DNA of 33,842 bases, taken from contig JAIXWH010000124.1 of assembly GCA_027484165.1 (NCBI GenBank), positions 1 to 33,842 on the forward strand, given 5' to 3'. Position numbers and translations under genes: made by a program. Every line of letters starts with the position of its first letter. The stretch's first letter is position 1. The notes under the pieces were generated by a model. The model was given only the letters and a program-made list of their open reading frames with translations, was not told where the DNA came from and searched no databases. This document shows positions 26,384-33,602 of the stretch, piece by piece. Origin of the DNA: Chitinophagaceae bacterium. GTDB lineage: Bacteria; Bacteroidota; Bacteroidia; Chitinophagales; Chitinophagaceae.

Positions 26384-29224
26384 TTAATTAAAGAACACTG
26401 CTAATACTTTCAAATAAGCATCGCCTTGAAGGGATGTCATGTTTTTATTGTATTGGCTTGTTGAACTAAGGATAGTTTCTATTTCCCTTTTTTGGGAATC
26501 TTTTTTACCAGAGAAAAATGGAGTGATGGTTTTATCGCTAAAGTCCAATTCCAATTGTTCCAGAGCATCGTTTTTCCAATTCGCTAATTTTTGCTCATAC
26601 TCGTTTAATTTGGTTTCCATTTTTACTTCCAGTTGTTTTTGTTCGGTACTCATATAACTTGTAACGGAAGTCACTGCTCTTACTAATAGCTTATGCAATG
26701 CAGCTAAATCATTTTCAGAAATGTTTTCAGTGTGCATTGTTTCTTGCAACTTGAACTCATTAATGAAATCAATTAAGTGAAATGGTTCCCTGAAAATACT
26801 ACCATCAATATTTAATCCAACCACTAAAAAATCGGCAACAACAGGTTGCCCTAAGTTATTAGAAACCTGTGCTTGAAAAATATACCAAGAAGTTTTATCA
26901 GGAACACGATTTGATTTGGCAACCAAGGCAACATCTTTGTCCACACTTGCTTCCAGCTTAGTCATGTAATATTTAACTACTGGATGCAGTTCATTCAATA
27001 TTTGAAACTCTGCCCATTCTCCTTTCTTTTTCCTTGCGTCTTCAATGGCTCGTTGCACTAAATCTTTATCTAACGATAATTTGAAAAGTTGATTGACTTT
27101 GGGTTTCGATTCAGGAGGTAGGTCAAATAAAATTTGATTCAAATCCTTTGTATTCAATATTTCGAGATAACCATCTTGTACCGTTACATCTTCTGTTTTA
27201 ATTTGATTAGCAGAAGAAAGTTGCTCGAACAAATCAGAATAGAATTTTGCTTCACTTGGGTAAATAGTCAAATTGGTCTCGTAAGGATTAGCTGTTATTG
27301 TAACCGAAGTAGAATCATCCTGATTAGCAAACAAGGTATTAAAGTCGAAGCCTGCCATCTTTGTATCTAAATCTTCTAAGAAAGATTCATTTTGGATCAT
27401 TATTGCTTGCTCTACCAATTGTTCTTCTTTGTTGGCATCGTATAGCTTCATTACAGAACCGGCATCACCTAATGTCTTGTAAACTACTTCCTCTTTTTGA
27501 GTGAGGCGTTCCACAATGTGTAAGTCGGTTTTTAATCCGTCAATATCAGATTCTGCAATGATGTAATGAATGAAAGGTGTTTTCTTTTGGCCATACCGGT
27601 CAATACGACCATTACGTTGTTCCAATACAATTAAAGACCAGGGAATATCATAGTTGAACATTCGATTGCAATAGAAATGCAGATTCACCCCTTGCGAACC
27701 TGCATCAGAGCAAAGCAATAAACGAACTGAACTATCCTCTTTTCCAAAATCTTCAATAATGGCTTGTTGCTCGGTATCTGATAAACCTCCATGAAAAAAA
27801 GCAATGGCTTCTTCTGCTATTTTAAAATCGTTTTGCAGATTTTCTTTGAGGTATTCAAGTGTATTTATCCTTTCAGCAAAAATTACATAGCGGTCATTCT
27901 TCTTTATTCCTGTCCAACCCAATTCCAGTAAAGTGTCTTTTAGCTTTTTATATTTGGTATCGGAATTAGTACTAAGGATTGTTTCTAATTTTATCTTTAG
28001 GGCATTCAATACCTCTAAATTTTCATACGCAAATTCATTCTTAGCTTTTGTTGCATCAACTTTTTCAATTCTTCTCTGAATGCTTTCTAATGCAGCCTTT
28101 GGCGAAGACATAAATGCTTTGAATATTCCAACAGAAAATAGGAAATCTTCTTTTGGCTTTCCATTTTTCAAGGCATTTAATGCATTAAATTTTAGCTCTT
28201 GTTGATATTGTAAAAAATCAGTTTCAGCAATACTAAGTTCGGCTGAACTTCGAACTATTTTTCGTTCCTGAAAATTTGCCCTAACCGTTTCATCGGTAAT
28301 ATCATTTTTAAAACGTCTCACATAATAGGGCTCTACATGCGATTTGTTATACTCGCCACTTTTTGGAATAGCAGTTGGCTCAATCATATTGATAAGGTTG
28401 GCAAAATTCTCTTTTCTACCATTGTGTGGTGTGGCAGAAGTAAGTATCAATGATTCGCACTTTGTAGTAATTAGTTGAGCTAAATCACCACGCTGGCTTT
28501 TATCATTTGCTACTGTATGACACTCATCAATAACCACAGCATCCCATCTTGATTTTTCGATGTAATGCCTAAACTTGGCGTTGTTCTTCAAAGTATCAAT
28601 GGAAATGATTGTTTTATCGTAATATTCAAAAGGGTTTTTATTTGAAGGAAGGTGAGATTTAATTTTGGCAATACCTTCAGAATCCAACCTAACCAAAGGA
28701 ATGGCAAAGCGATGCCAAAGTTCTTGCTGAAACTGTGCAAGAATCGATTTTGGAGCCAGCACCATAATACGCTTTCCTTTACCTCTCTTTATCAATTCAG
28801 AAAGAAAAATACCGACTTCAATTGTTTTACCTAATCCAACACCATCAGCAATCAATAATCTCGGCCTGGGAAGTTGCAATGCTTTAAGTGTAGGTGTTAA
28901 TTGATATTCAGCAGGATTAATGGCCGCTTTATTCGCGATGGTTATTTTTTCAGAAAATACCGCAGCGTTTCTAATTTGGGTTTCAAGAAATAGTTTTGTT
29001 TTCCGATAACCGCTATCATTATCTGCAATAAGTTTTGTTTGATTTGGATCTATTGGTTTTATATCATTATCAATGTTTGAATCAAATGAGAAGCGCTTTC
29101 CTTTAACCAACTCACTAATTCCTTCTGCTTCAATCAACCAAGTTCCATCATGGTTCGAATTAGAGTTGGTGATAATAAAATCCTCTCCCCTTGTTGATAT
29201 TCTTTGACCTATTGTAAGATTCAT
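26384..29224 (-). CDS. SNF2-family helicase (DrmD-like)
   Basis: 946 aa. Walker A ADGVGLGKTIE (126-136), motif II IDECHTVA (232-239), motif III LTSATPHNG (261-269), a second RecA domain with FHGGLSDTEQ (about 480), SDAGSQGVN (about 505) and motif VI EQRNGRIDRYGQ (about 533-544). The pattern is that of RapA/HepA-like SNF2 translocases and of DrmD, the helicase of class 1 DISARM. The C-terminal 350 residues are helical with a charged coiled-coil segment (EQKQLEVKMETKLNEYEQ). It probably moves on double-stranded DNA and may displace or sense bound proteins. Its ATG overlaps the TGA of the XRE gene by 4 bp, so its translation is coupled to the regulator. Confidence 0.92.
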   Translation of the reverse strand: MNLTIGQRISTRGEDFIITNSNSNHDGTWLIEAEGISELVKGKRFSFDSNIDNDIKPIDPNQTKLIADNDSGYRKTKLFLETQIRNAAVFSEKITIANKAAINPAEYQLTPTLKALQLPRPRLLIADGVGLGKTIEVGIFLSELIKRGKGKRIMVLAPKSILAQFQQELWHRFAIPLVRLDSEGIAKIKSHLPSNKNPFEYYDKTIISIDTLKNNAKFRHYIEKSRWDAVVIDECHTVANDKSQRGDLAQLITTKCESLILTSATPHNGRKENFANLINMIEPTAIPKSGEYNKSHVEPYYVRRFKNDITDETVRANFQERKIVRSSAELSIAETDFLQYQQELKFNALNALKNGKPKEDFLFSVGIFKAFMSSPKAALESIQRRIEKVDATKAKNEFAYENLEVLNALKIKLETILSTNSDTKYKKLKDTLLELGWTGIKKNDRYVIFAERINTLEYLKENLQNDFKIAEEAIAFFHGGLSDTEQQAIIEDFGKEDSSVRLLLCSDAGSQGVNLHFYCNRMFNYDIPWSLIVLEQRNGRIDRYGQKKTPFIHYIIAESDIDGLKTDLHIVERLTQKEEVVYKTLGDAGSVMKLYDANKEEQLVEQAIMIQNESFLEDLDTKMAGFDFNTLFANQDDSTSVTITANPYETNLTIYPSEAKFYSDLFEQLSSANQIKTEDVTVQDGYLEILNTKDLNQILFDLPPESKPKVNQLFKLSLDKDLVQRAIEDARKKKGEWAEFQILNELHPVVKYYMTKLEASVDKDVALVAKSNRVPDKTSWYIFQAQVSNNLGQPVVADFLVVGLNIDGSIFREPFHLIDFINEFKLQETMHTENISENDLAALHKLLVRAVTSVTSYMSTEQKQLEVKMETKLNEYEQKLANWKNDALEQLELDFSDKTITPFFSGKKDSQKREIETILSSTSQYNKNMTSLQGDAYLKVLAVFFN

Positions 29225-29535
29225 TTGTTTGATGCTTTTATCATTTTTTGTTTCTTAACCAATGTGGTTAAACTTTCATAATAATAGGGCTCATTTCCAA
29301 ATTCATTCTCAATCTTCTGATTTAAAAATTGAATCTGCAACATTCGATATTCCAAATCAAACAACTCAGCTACTGGCTTTAGCATATGCGATTGCACTTG
29401 CCTTTCACCATGCTCTATTTTACTAAGCATTGAAATGTCAATACCCAACTTATCTGCAACAATTTTTTGTGACAGTTTATGCTCCGTTCTCAACTGGTGA
29501 AGGTATTCACCAAAATCAACTATTCCGTGACTCAT
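29221..29535 (-). CDS. XRE-family HTH transcriptional regulator
   Basis: 104 aa. Residues 8-62 form a classic Cro/CI helix-turn-helix (LRTEHKLSQKIVADKLGID, SMLSKIEHGERQVQ). The C-terminal 40 residues are helical and may dimerise. It is the first gene of the defence-like operon and overlaps the SNF2-helicase gene by ATGA. Upstream, a TTGAC-N6-GTCAA palindrome overlaps the promoter, so it is probably the operon's autorepressor, keeping levels of methyltransferase and helicases in balance. Small controllers of this kind are familiar from restriction-modification operons. Confidence 0.9.
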   Translation of the reverse strand: MSHGIVDFGEYLHQLRTEHKLSQKIVADKLGIDISMLSKIEHGERQVQSHMLKPVAELFDLEYRMLQIQFLNQKIENEFGNEPYYYESLTTLVKKQKMIKASNK

Positions 29536-29544
29536 AATTTACTA

Positions 29545-29580
29545 TTGACAATATGGTCAAATATAAGAAATAGAGTCAAT
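29545..29580 (-). promoter_or_regulatory. Promoter and palindromic operator of the defence-like operon
   Basis: On the minus strand TATATTTG (29565-29558) matches the Bacteroidota TAnnTTTG -7 box and lies 22 bp before the XRE start codon. The palindrome TTGACAATATGGTCAA (29545-29560; TTGAC arms, 6-bp spacer) overlaps this box, and a third half-site GTCAA lies at 29575-29579, 19 bp away. The -33 element is weak. The layout fits XRE repressor binding at its own promoter. Confidence 0.6.
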
Positions 29581-29652
29581 AAAAAGTACCAGAAATTAAT
29601 ATATGTGAATAAAGAGGAAATTATTGTAGAAATTATGTCAATAACAGGAAAT

Positions 29653-29712
29653 GGGCTTAGTAGAAGAACTTCTAAACCCGTGTAGAAAATAACAAAAAAG
29701 GCTTCTAAGCGG
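29653..29712 (-). terminator. Possible terminator region after the small three-gene operon
   Basis: On the minus strand, beginning at the TAG of the membrane-peptide gene, a short GCTT/AAGC pair is followed by CTTTTTTG (T-run at 29699-29694). About 15 bp further an imperfect hairpin spans 29679-29653 (GGGTTTAGAAG paired with CTTCTACTAAGCCC). Either could end transcription before the XRE operon. The stems are weak, so confidence is low. Confidence 0.3.
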
Positions 29713-29971
29713 CTGTATTCTGAGTGTTATTTTTACTTTCAGTAACCGGCGACACATCTCCTAATGATGTCTTCGGCAGATGATAATGATTAATAGTAAT
29801 TGTTCGGGGCTTAGTCATCTTATATAAACAATAAGCACCTCCTAAAGCGGCAAGAAGTTGAGCAGCAAGTAGCCAATAGTTAGTTTTTGTTTCAGCAGAA
29901 TCATTAGGCTTAAATTCGACTGCGTTTTCCATGCGTTTCATGAACGCTGGATTTTTTGATAGATTATTCAT
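29705..29971 (-). CDS. Small single-span membrane protein, hypothetical
   Basis: 88 aa. A polar N-terminus (1-30) precedes one hydrophobic segment (about 32-51, NYWLLAAQLLAALGGAYCLY), then a basic and Ser/Thr/Asn-rich C-terminal tail. Its ATG overlaps the TGA of the upstream zinc-finger-like gene by 4 bp, so the two are translationally coupled. No family recognised; there is no cleavable signal peptide. A membrane anchor or regulator within the island's maintenance module is possible. Confidence 0.6.
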   Translation of the reverse strand: MNNLSKNPAFMKRMENAVEFKPNDSAETKTNYWLLAAQLLAALGGAYCLYKMTKPRTITINHYHLPKTSLGDVSPVTESKNNTQNTAA

Positions 29972-30321
29972 AATCGTATAATTTTTACTTTTTGAGTCTT
30001 TGAAACGATATAAGCGTAAGGGCCAACAGCAATGTACTCTTGATTACGGATTACAACTTTGTCTGTTTCTATTTCCCAGTCCATCTTTAATAGTTCCAAA
30101 AAATTTGCATCAAATTCTATGTCTTCTCCAAATTGATCAATACAAGTTTTTAAAATATTTATTACCAGTATTATTCTTTTATTCATCTTGGATTTCCCAT
30201 AATACAATTTGTTATACTCTTGTTTTGCTAATCTTGAATGTAATTTATTACAGCAGCCATCAACGCTCTCATCAAGTATTGTCAATAGCTTTTTACATTT
30301 TGAATATCTACATCTTTTCAT
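29968..30321 (-). CDS. Hypothetical protein with N-terminal zinc-finger-like Cys cluster
   Basis: 117 aa. C4, C9, C23, C24 and H28 (KRCRYSKCKKL, then GCCNKLHSRLAKQEYNKLY) resemble the short treble-clef fingers that end in a basic helix, like the one at the N-terminus of the 32985-33344 protein. The rest (50-117) looks like a small alpha/beta domain, not recognised. It starts one base after the stop of the HTH gene upstream and overlaps the next gene by ATGA, forming a compact three-gene operon. Function unknown; DNA or RNA binding is possible. Confidence 0.6.
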   Translation of the reverse strand: MKRCRYSKCKKLLTILDESVDGCCNKLHSRLAKQEYNKLYYGKSKMNKRIILVINILKTCIDQFGEDIEFDANFLELLKMDWEIETDKVVIRNQEYIAVGPYAYIVSKTQKVKIIRL

Positions 30322-30322
30322 A

Positions 30323-30670
30323 CTATTTATTTTTTTTATTGAGATAATTATTTACGAGTGTAGTTTTTTCGTGCTGTGTTTTGCGCCTTCCTGACTTTAG
30401 CCAAATGTCTACCTCCGACTTCAAAAATGTTAGCATCTTTGTCTCCGGACTTTTATGAAAAGGAATGATTTTTTTGTGAACCCATTCGTAAACTGTCTGG
30501 GCCTTAGGATGGCTGGGCAGATATTCAATTAGTCCATTGAGATCGAACCATTGGTCCGGTTCTTTATTTCTTTGTGCAGGAAATTGATTATCACTTAAAT
30601 CAATTAGAAGTTTTTCTAACTTATCTAATCGGGAAAATATTACGTCAAATGGGTTATATGAATCAGCCAT
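30323..30670 (-). CDS. Excisionase-like helix-turn-helix protein
   Basis: 115 aa. Residues 1-30 form a short helix that may coil (FDVIFSRLDKLEKLLIDLSD). Residues 40-92 look like an HTH_17/MerR-type winged helix (WFDLNGLIEYLP, TVYEWVHKKIIPFHK, FLKSEVDIWLKSGR). Bacteroidota mobile elements often carry such a protein near the integrase as a directionality factor. Here it is separated from the integrase by one gene and heads a three-gene operon. The upstream 190 bp contain palindromes that may be its operators. It could be a second excisionase or an element regulator. Confidence 0.75.
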   Translation of the reverse strand: MADSYNPFDVIFSRLDKLEKLLIDLSDNQFPAQRNKEPDQWFDLNGLIEYLPSHPKAQTVYEWVHKKIIPFHKSPETKMLTFLKSEVDIWLKSGRRKTQHEKTTLVNNYLNKKNK

Positions 30671-30860
30671 ATTAAATCCGGTTGTTTCTCGAAATTAATA
30701 AGATGCTGTACCCTAAATAAAAGATATGTATTGACGAAACGTTTCGAATCAAAGAAAAAAAGGAATACAAATCGATAATCTCTAAAACCCTTACCAGTAT
30801 TGGATTTAGAGAACTGTATTAATTTCTAAATGAACTATTTGAAATGTTTCGAAACATTTC
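30671..30860. promoter_or_regulatory. Regulatory gap with two GTTTCG palindromes and an island-end motif copy
   Basis: CGAAACGTTTCG (30735-30746) is a 12-bp palindrome, and GAAATGTTTCGAAACATTTC (30841-30860) is a perfect 20-bp palindrome starting right after the stop of the upstream gene. They share GTTTCGAA. AAAACCCTTACCAGTA (30784-30799) is identical to 5212-5227 at the left island end. No gene is present. The palindromes are probable protein-binding sites controlling the operon that starts at 30670, although the 20-bp one could also form a hairpin in RNA. Confidence 0.5.
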
Positions 30861-31835
30861 TCATGGTTTCAAAACAGGAATTTTCTTGGTGGAGAAGTGC
30901 TGATTAAGTAAATCCAAGGCTGTAATAAACTCATCTACTTTTTTTACACCATGAGTTAAACCTTCTAATTGTAATAACTCTTTCGCTTTAATTAAATTGT
31001 TAAGTTGAATTTTATATGAACGGAAATCTTTCTTTTCAGAAACTAAAAAATTTCTAGTTTTAATTTCCTTTTTTATTAATCCTTTTACTATTTTATTTTC
31101 AGAGTATTTATTCAGCCATTTTTCAGCCGCCTCTTTTGTCATTTTTTGTCCTATTGCAAACATTGCGATAGCAATATGCGGAGATTTAAATTGTTTGTTT
31201 TTTTGGCTTGCCTGTATCTTTTTGTATTCTTTATAATTAAACCCTTCCAACCACTTCAAATACTCAAAAAAAGCAGTTGCCATAATTCTATAAGGCACTT
31301 TACTTATATCCTGAAATGGAAATTTAGGGCTATTGATAAAGCCAACTTGAGCGGGCTTATTTGGTTTGAGAATTGTAAAATAATATTCTCGAACATCTGA
31401 CAAATCAACAAAATCAAGGCGAGACCGATTTAATAATAACCCTTTCTCGATATCATCCAGTAATTCTTTTTCCCTAACTCCTAAAATTACTTTTACATCA
31501 TGAATCTCATCTTGCAAATACTTTTCATTCTTTTTAGATGATAAATAACAATTGGTTAGTTCATTAGTTTTATTATGCACAGAGGCATTGAATATTTTTT
31601 CTTTTTCTGCATTAATACAGTCCAACACTTCTGGGAGCAAATCTTCATCACGAACAAGATTATTAATATTATCCTCCTCTCTTTTTATAATTTTTTTTCT
31701 CAGTTCTCTTTTATAAACCTCCGGCATATCTTTAGGAATATTGATGTTTTCTCCTTTTAAATTAGGAAAAAAAATGTCCGAAGAATACAATCCGAATTTA
31801 CCGTCCAACCAATCCTGAAAAGTTCTTTCTTCCAT
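30861..31835 (-). CDS. Integrase-associated hypothetical protein
   Basis: The ATG at 31835 gives 324 aa (MEERTFQDWL); an upstream ATG at 31868 would add 11 residues. Either start overlaps the integrase 3' end (38 or 71 bp), so expression is coupled to it. The protein is highly charged and mostly helical, with a Lys/Glu-rich N-terminal half. Its central segment (YRIMATAFFEYLKWLEGF, then SPHIAIAMFAIGQKMTKEAA) looks like a small folded domain. Similar genes downstream of Bacteroidota integrases are usually left as hypothetical; I recognise no named domain. A role in excision or element control is an inference from position. Confidence 0.7.
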   Translation of the reverse strand: MEERTFQDWLDGKFGLYSSDIFFPNLKGENINIPKDMPEVYKRELRKKIIKREEDNINNLVRDEDLLPEVLDCINAEKEKIFNASVHNKTNELTNCYLSSKKNEKYLQDEIHDVKVILGVREKELLDDIEKGLLLNRSRLDFVDLSDVREYYFTILKPNKPAQVGFINSPKFPFQDISKVPYRIMATAFFEYLKWLEGFNYKEYKKIQASQKNKQFKSPHIAIAMFAIGQKMTKEAAEKWLNKYSENKIVKGLIKKEIKTRNFLVSEKKDFRSYKIQLNNLIKAKELLQLEGLTHGVKKVDEFITALDLLNQHFSTKKIPVLKP

Positions 31836-32985
31836 AGTTCTTATTAATTTTAATTTTTTCCGATGCACTTCGTTTCATCTCATCTACCACCTTCGCATAT
31901 ATCATAGTTGTTTTAACACTCCTGTGACCCAGCATTTTGGATACGGTATAAATATCTGTTCCACTCATTAGTTGAAGTACTGCAAAAGTGTGTCTGAAAC
32001 AATGGAAGGTGAATTTCTTCGTAATACCAGCATCGTTAAGCCACATTTTAAAGTGAGGATTTTGGGAGCAGTCGTAATAATCCAATCCTCCAAATACATC
32101 ATCTTCAGGGTCGCCGGCATTCCCCAATAAATTATACGTATCATCCGAAATAGGCATCATCTCAGCCCCACCAGTTTTCTGCTGTTTAAACCTGATGTAG
32201 TAACCCTGACCATCAATATGAATCACCTCTTTCCATTTCAGCTGCTGAATATCGCTGAAACGCAATCCTGTTAATGCAGAAAACAATCCAGCATTTTTAA
32301 CTACCGGTATGGCACAACGCATGCTGGCCAGTTGGTTCAGTTCTTTTTGATCTAAAAACTCACGATGTGTTTCTTCCTCTTTTATGCAATCCAATCTTGC
32401 ATTCAAATCCACTTGCAAATGGCCATCTTTATAGGCTTGTTTCAATATTACTTTAAACTTGTCGAAATAAGATTTAGCCGAATTGATAGATAAGGTTTGC
32501 TTGTCGGATTTTCTGCTGGGTGTATTCAATAAATATTCTTTGAAATCCTCACAAATAGATTCGTTCAATTGTTCAAATGGCAATGATTCTCCTTGAAGAA
32601 AATCTTTGTAATATAAAAAGGCAGATTGCCAATTATGAACATTAGTTCCATTTCGTTTTAAGGCAAGCTTTTCAAAATATTGAATGGTACAAACCTCCGA
32701 CATTCTTTTTTGGTGTAACAGTCGCTTCTCAAACTCATTGTACACTTCAGGCTTGTTGAGGATGTTTTGGCGCTTGTGTCTGATATCTTCTGCAATCTCA
32801 AGTGTGTCTTTGTTATTGGCTCTTTCTGAGGGCGTTTTAGGGCTTTGCCATATGTATTGACCCAAGAACTCCCTCCGAGTCATTTGGCCCGTGTAGATGT
32901 TCTCAATTGCAGGATAAAAATCAAGGTATAAACTCAACCTACCCTTTGATATTTTTTTCTTGCGGAGTGTAACTTTAATCCCCAT
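31798..32985 (-). CDS. Tyrosine recombinase (site-specific integrase) of the island
   Basis: 395 aa, close to the usual size for Bacteroidota integrases. An N-terminal arm-binding-like region (1-90) precedes a SAM-like core-binding domain (about 95-195) and the catalytic domain. Catalytic residues: R242 (TGLRFSD), K270 (KQQKTGG), H328 and R331 (HCFRHTF), H354 (LGHRSVKTT) and nucleophile Y363 (MIYAKV). All are present, so it is probably active. Its ATG overlaps the stop of the HTH/zinc-finger gene by one base (TAATG). It should catalyse recombination between the two 21-bp copies of the mnmE 3' end. Confidence 0.95.
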   Translation of the reverse strand: MGIKVTLRKKKISKGRLSLYLDFYPAIENIYTGQMTRREFLGQYIWQSPKTPSERANNKDTLEIAEDIRHKRQNILNKPEVYNEFEKRLLHQKRMSEVCTIQYFEKLALKRNGTNVHNWQSAFLYYKDFLQGESLPFEQLNESICEDFKEYLLNTPSRKSDKQTLSINSAKSYFDKFKVILKQAYKDGHLQVDLNARLDCIKEEETHREFLDQKELNQLASMRCAIPVVKNAGLFSALTGLRFSDIQQLKWKEVIHIDGQGYYIRFKQQKTGGAEMMPISDDTYNLLGNAGDPEDDVFGGLDYYDCSQNPHFKMWLNDAGITKKFTFHCFRHTFAVLQLMSGTDIYTVSKMLGHRSVKTTMIYAKVVDEMKRSASEKIKINKNYGRKNFSGLVGR

Positions 32986-33344
32986 TACTTTTCCTTTTTA
33001 AATAAATCTTCTATTGCTTCTTTTTTTACAAAGGTTTTGCCACCAAGTTTTGCAGAAGGCAACTCTCCCCTTTCAATAATTCTATAAAATGTTCTTTTAC
33101 TCAACCCAAAAATTTGCGATAAATCCTCAATGGTGTAGTAAGCCTTCATCATCGTTTCCAGAATAGGTGTAAATTTTATAATGGAAGTTTCCTCATTACT
33201 TTGCTTCATTTTGATTTCTTTCAATCGCTGTTTATACGCTGCGTTATTACACCTATGTGAGCAAAAACGAGTAGTTGTTGTCTTAGCAACAAAATCATCT
33301 TTGCATTGCTCGCAAACCCTAGTTATTTCAATATTCGAACTCAT
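32985..33344 (-). CDS. Zinc-finger plus excisionase-type HTH protein
   Basis: 119 aa. Residues 11-32 hold C11, C14, C28 and C32 (CEQCKDD, RFCSHRCNNAAYKQR), an FCS-like treble-clef finger followed by a basic helix. Residues 68-115 are an HTH_17/excisionase domain (YYTIEDLSQIFGLSKRTFYR, IIERGELPSAKLGGK). It is the first gene of the integrase operon. It may bind the island ends, control the direction of recombination and regulate the integrase; the tandem repeats just upstream are candidate sites. The combination of finger and HTH in one short protein is less common than a plain excisionase. Confidence 0.85.
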   Translation of the reverse strand: MSSNIEITRVCEQCKDDFVAKTTTTRFCSHRCNNAAYKQRLKEIKMKQSNEETSIIKFTPILETMMKAYYTIEDLSQIFGLSKRTFYRIIERGELPSAKLGGKTFVKKEAIEDLFKKEK

Positions 33345-33373
33345 AATTTATCTCTTTTATCCTTAATTTAGTG

Positions 33374-33418
33374 TACAATTTAAGACAATTAAAGACATAT
33401 TGTGTCAAATTGTGACAA
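33374..33418. promoter_or_regulatory. Cluster of short inverted repeats upstream of the integrase operon
   Basis: This stretch, 30-75 bp before the start codon at 33344, contains GACA-TATTG-TGTC (33394-33406), TTGTGACAA (33410-33418) and further GACAATT/ACAATTT elements. The recurrence of ACAAT and GACA in both orientations suggests binding sites for the HTH/zinc-finger protein or the recombinase. I see no clean TAnnTTTG box, so the promoter itself is not placed. Confidence 0.4.
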
Positions 33419-33462
33419 TATATTTTTAGTCCTTGTTGGTAAATCTTACTAATTTCACCAAA

Positions 33463-33559
33463 GGTACAAATAAGGTACAAATATTACCCAAAAATGCAAA
33501 AAAATAAATTTTCTGGACAAAAATGATAAAATGACAAAACCCTTACTAAGTAAGGGTTT
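33463..33559. repeat. Right island-end motifs: direct repeat and 23-bp palindrome
   Basis: GGTACAAATAAGGTACA (33463-33479) matches 5245-5261 at the other end with one mismatch. The arms AAACCCTTACT (33537-33547) and AGTAAGGGTTT (33549-33559) form a perfect palindrome around one base, related to the motif at 5212-5235. On the minus strand the palindrome lies 44 bp after the mnmE stop and is followed by TGTCATTTT, so it could also act as a terminator for mnmE. Confidence 0.5.
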
Positions 33560-33602
33560 CAATGTGTTTTTTGGTAGTTTTTTAGGTGTTTGTTTTTGCC
33601 AC

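Noticed and set aside
8928-29224. A canonical class 1 DISARM locus
   Set aside because: DrmD-like and DrmMI-like genes are present, but there is no separate drmA and drmB pair and no phospholipase-D-type drmC with HxK motifs; the DUF1998 helicase is one giant chain closer in layout to DruE.
30000-30394. Plus-strand frames of 115 and 61 aa
   Set aside because: They are antisense to the well-packed 29968-30321 operon gene and consist of Leu/Phe/Tyr-rich noise typical of reversed AT-rich coding sequence.
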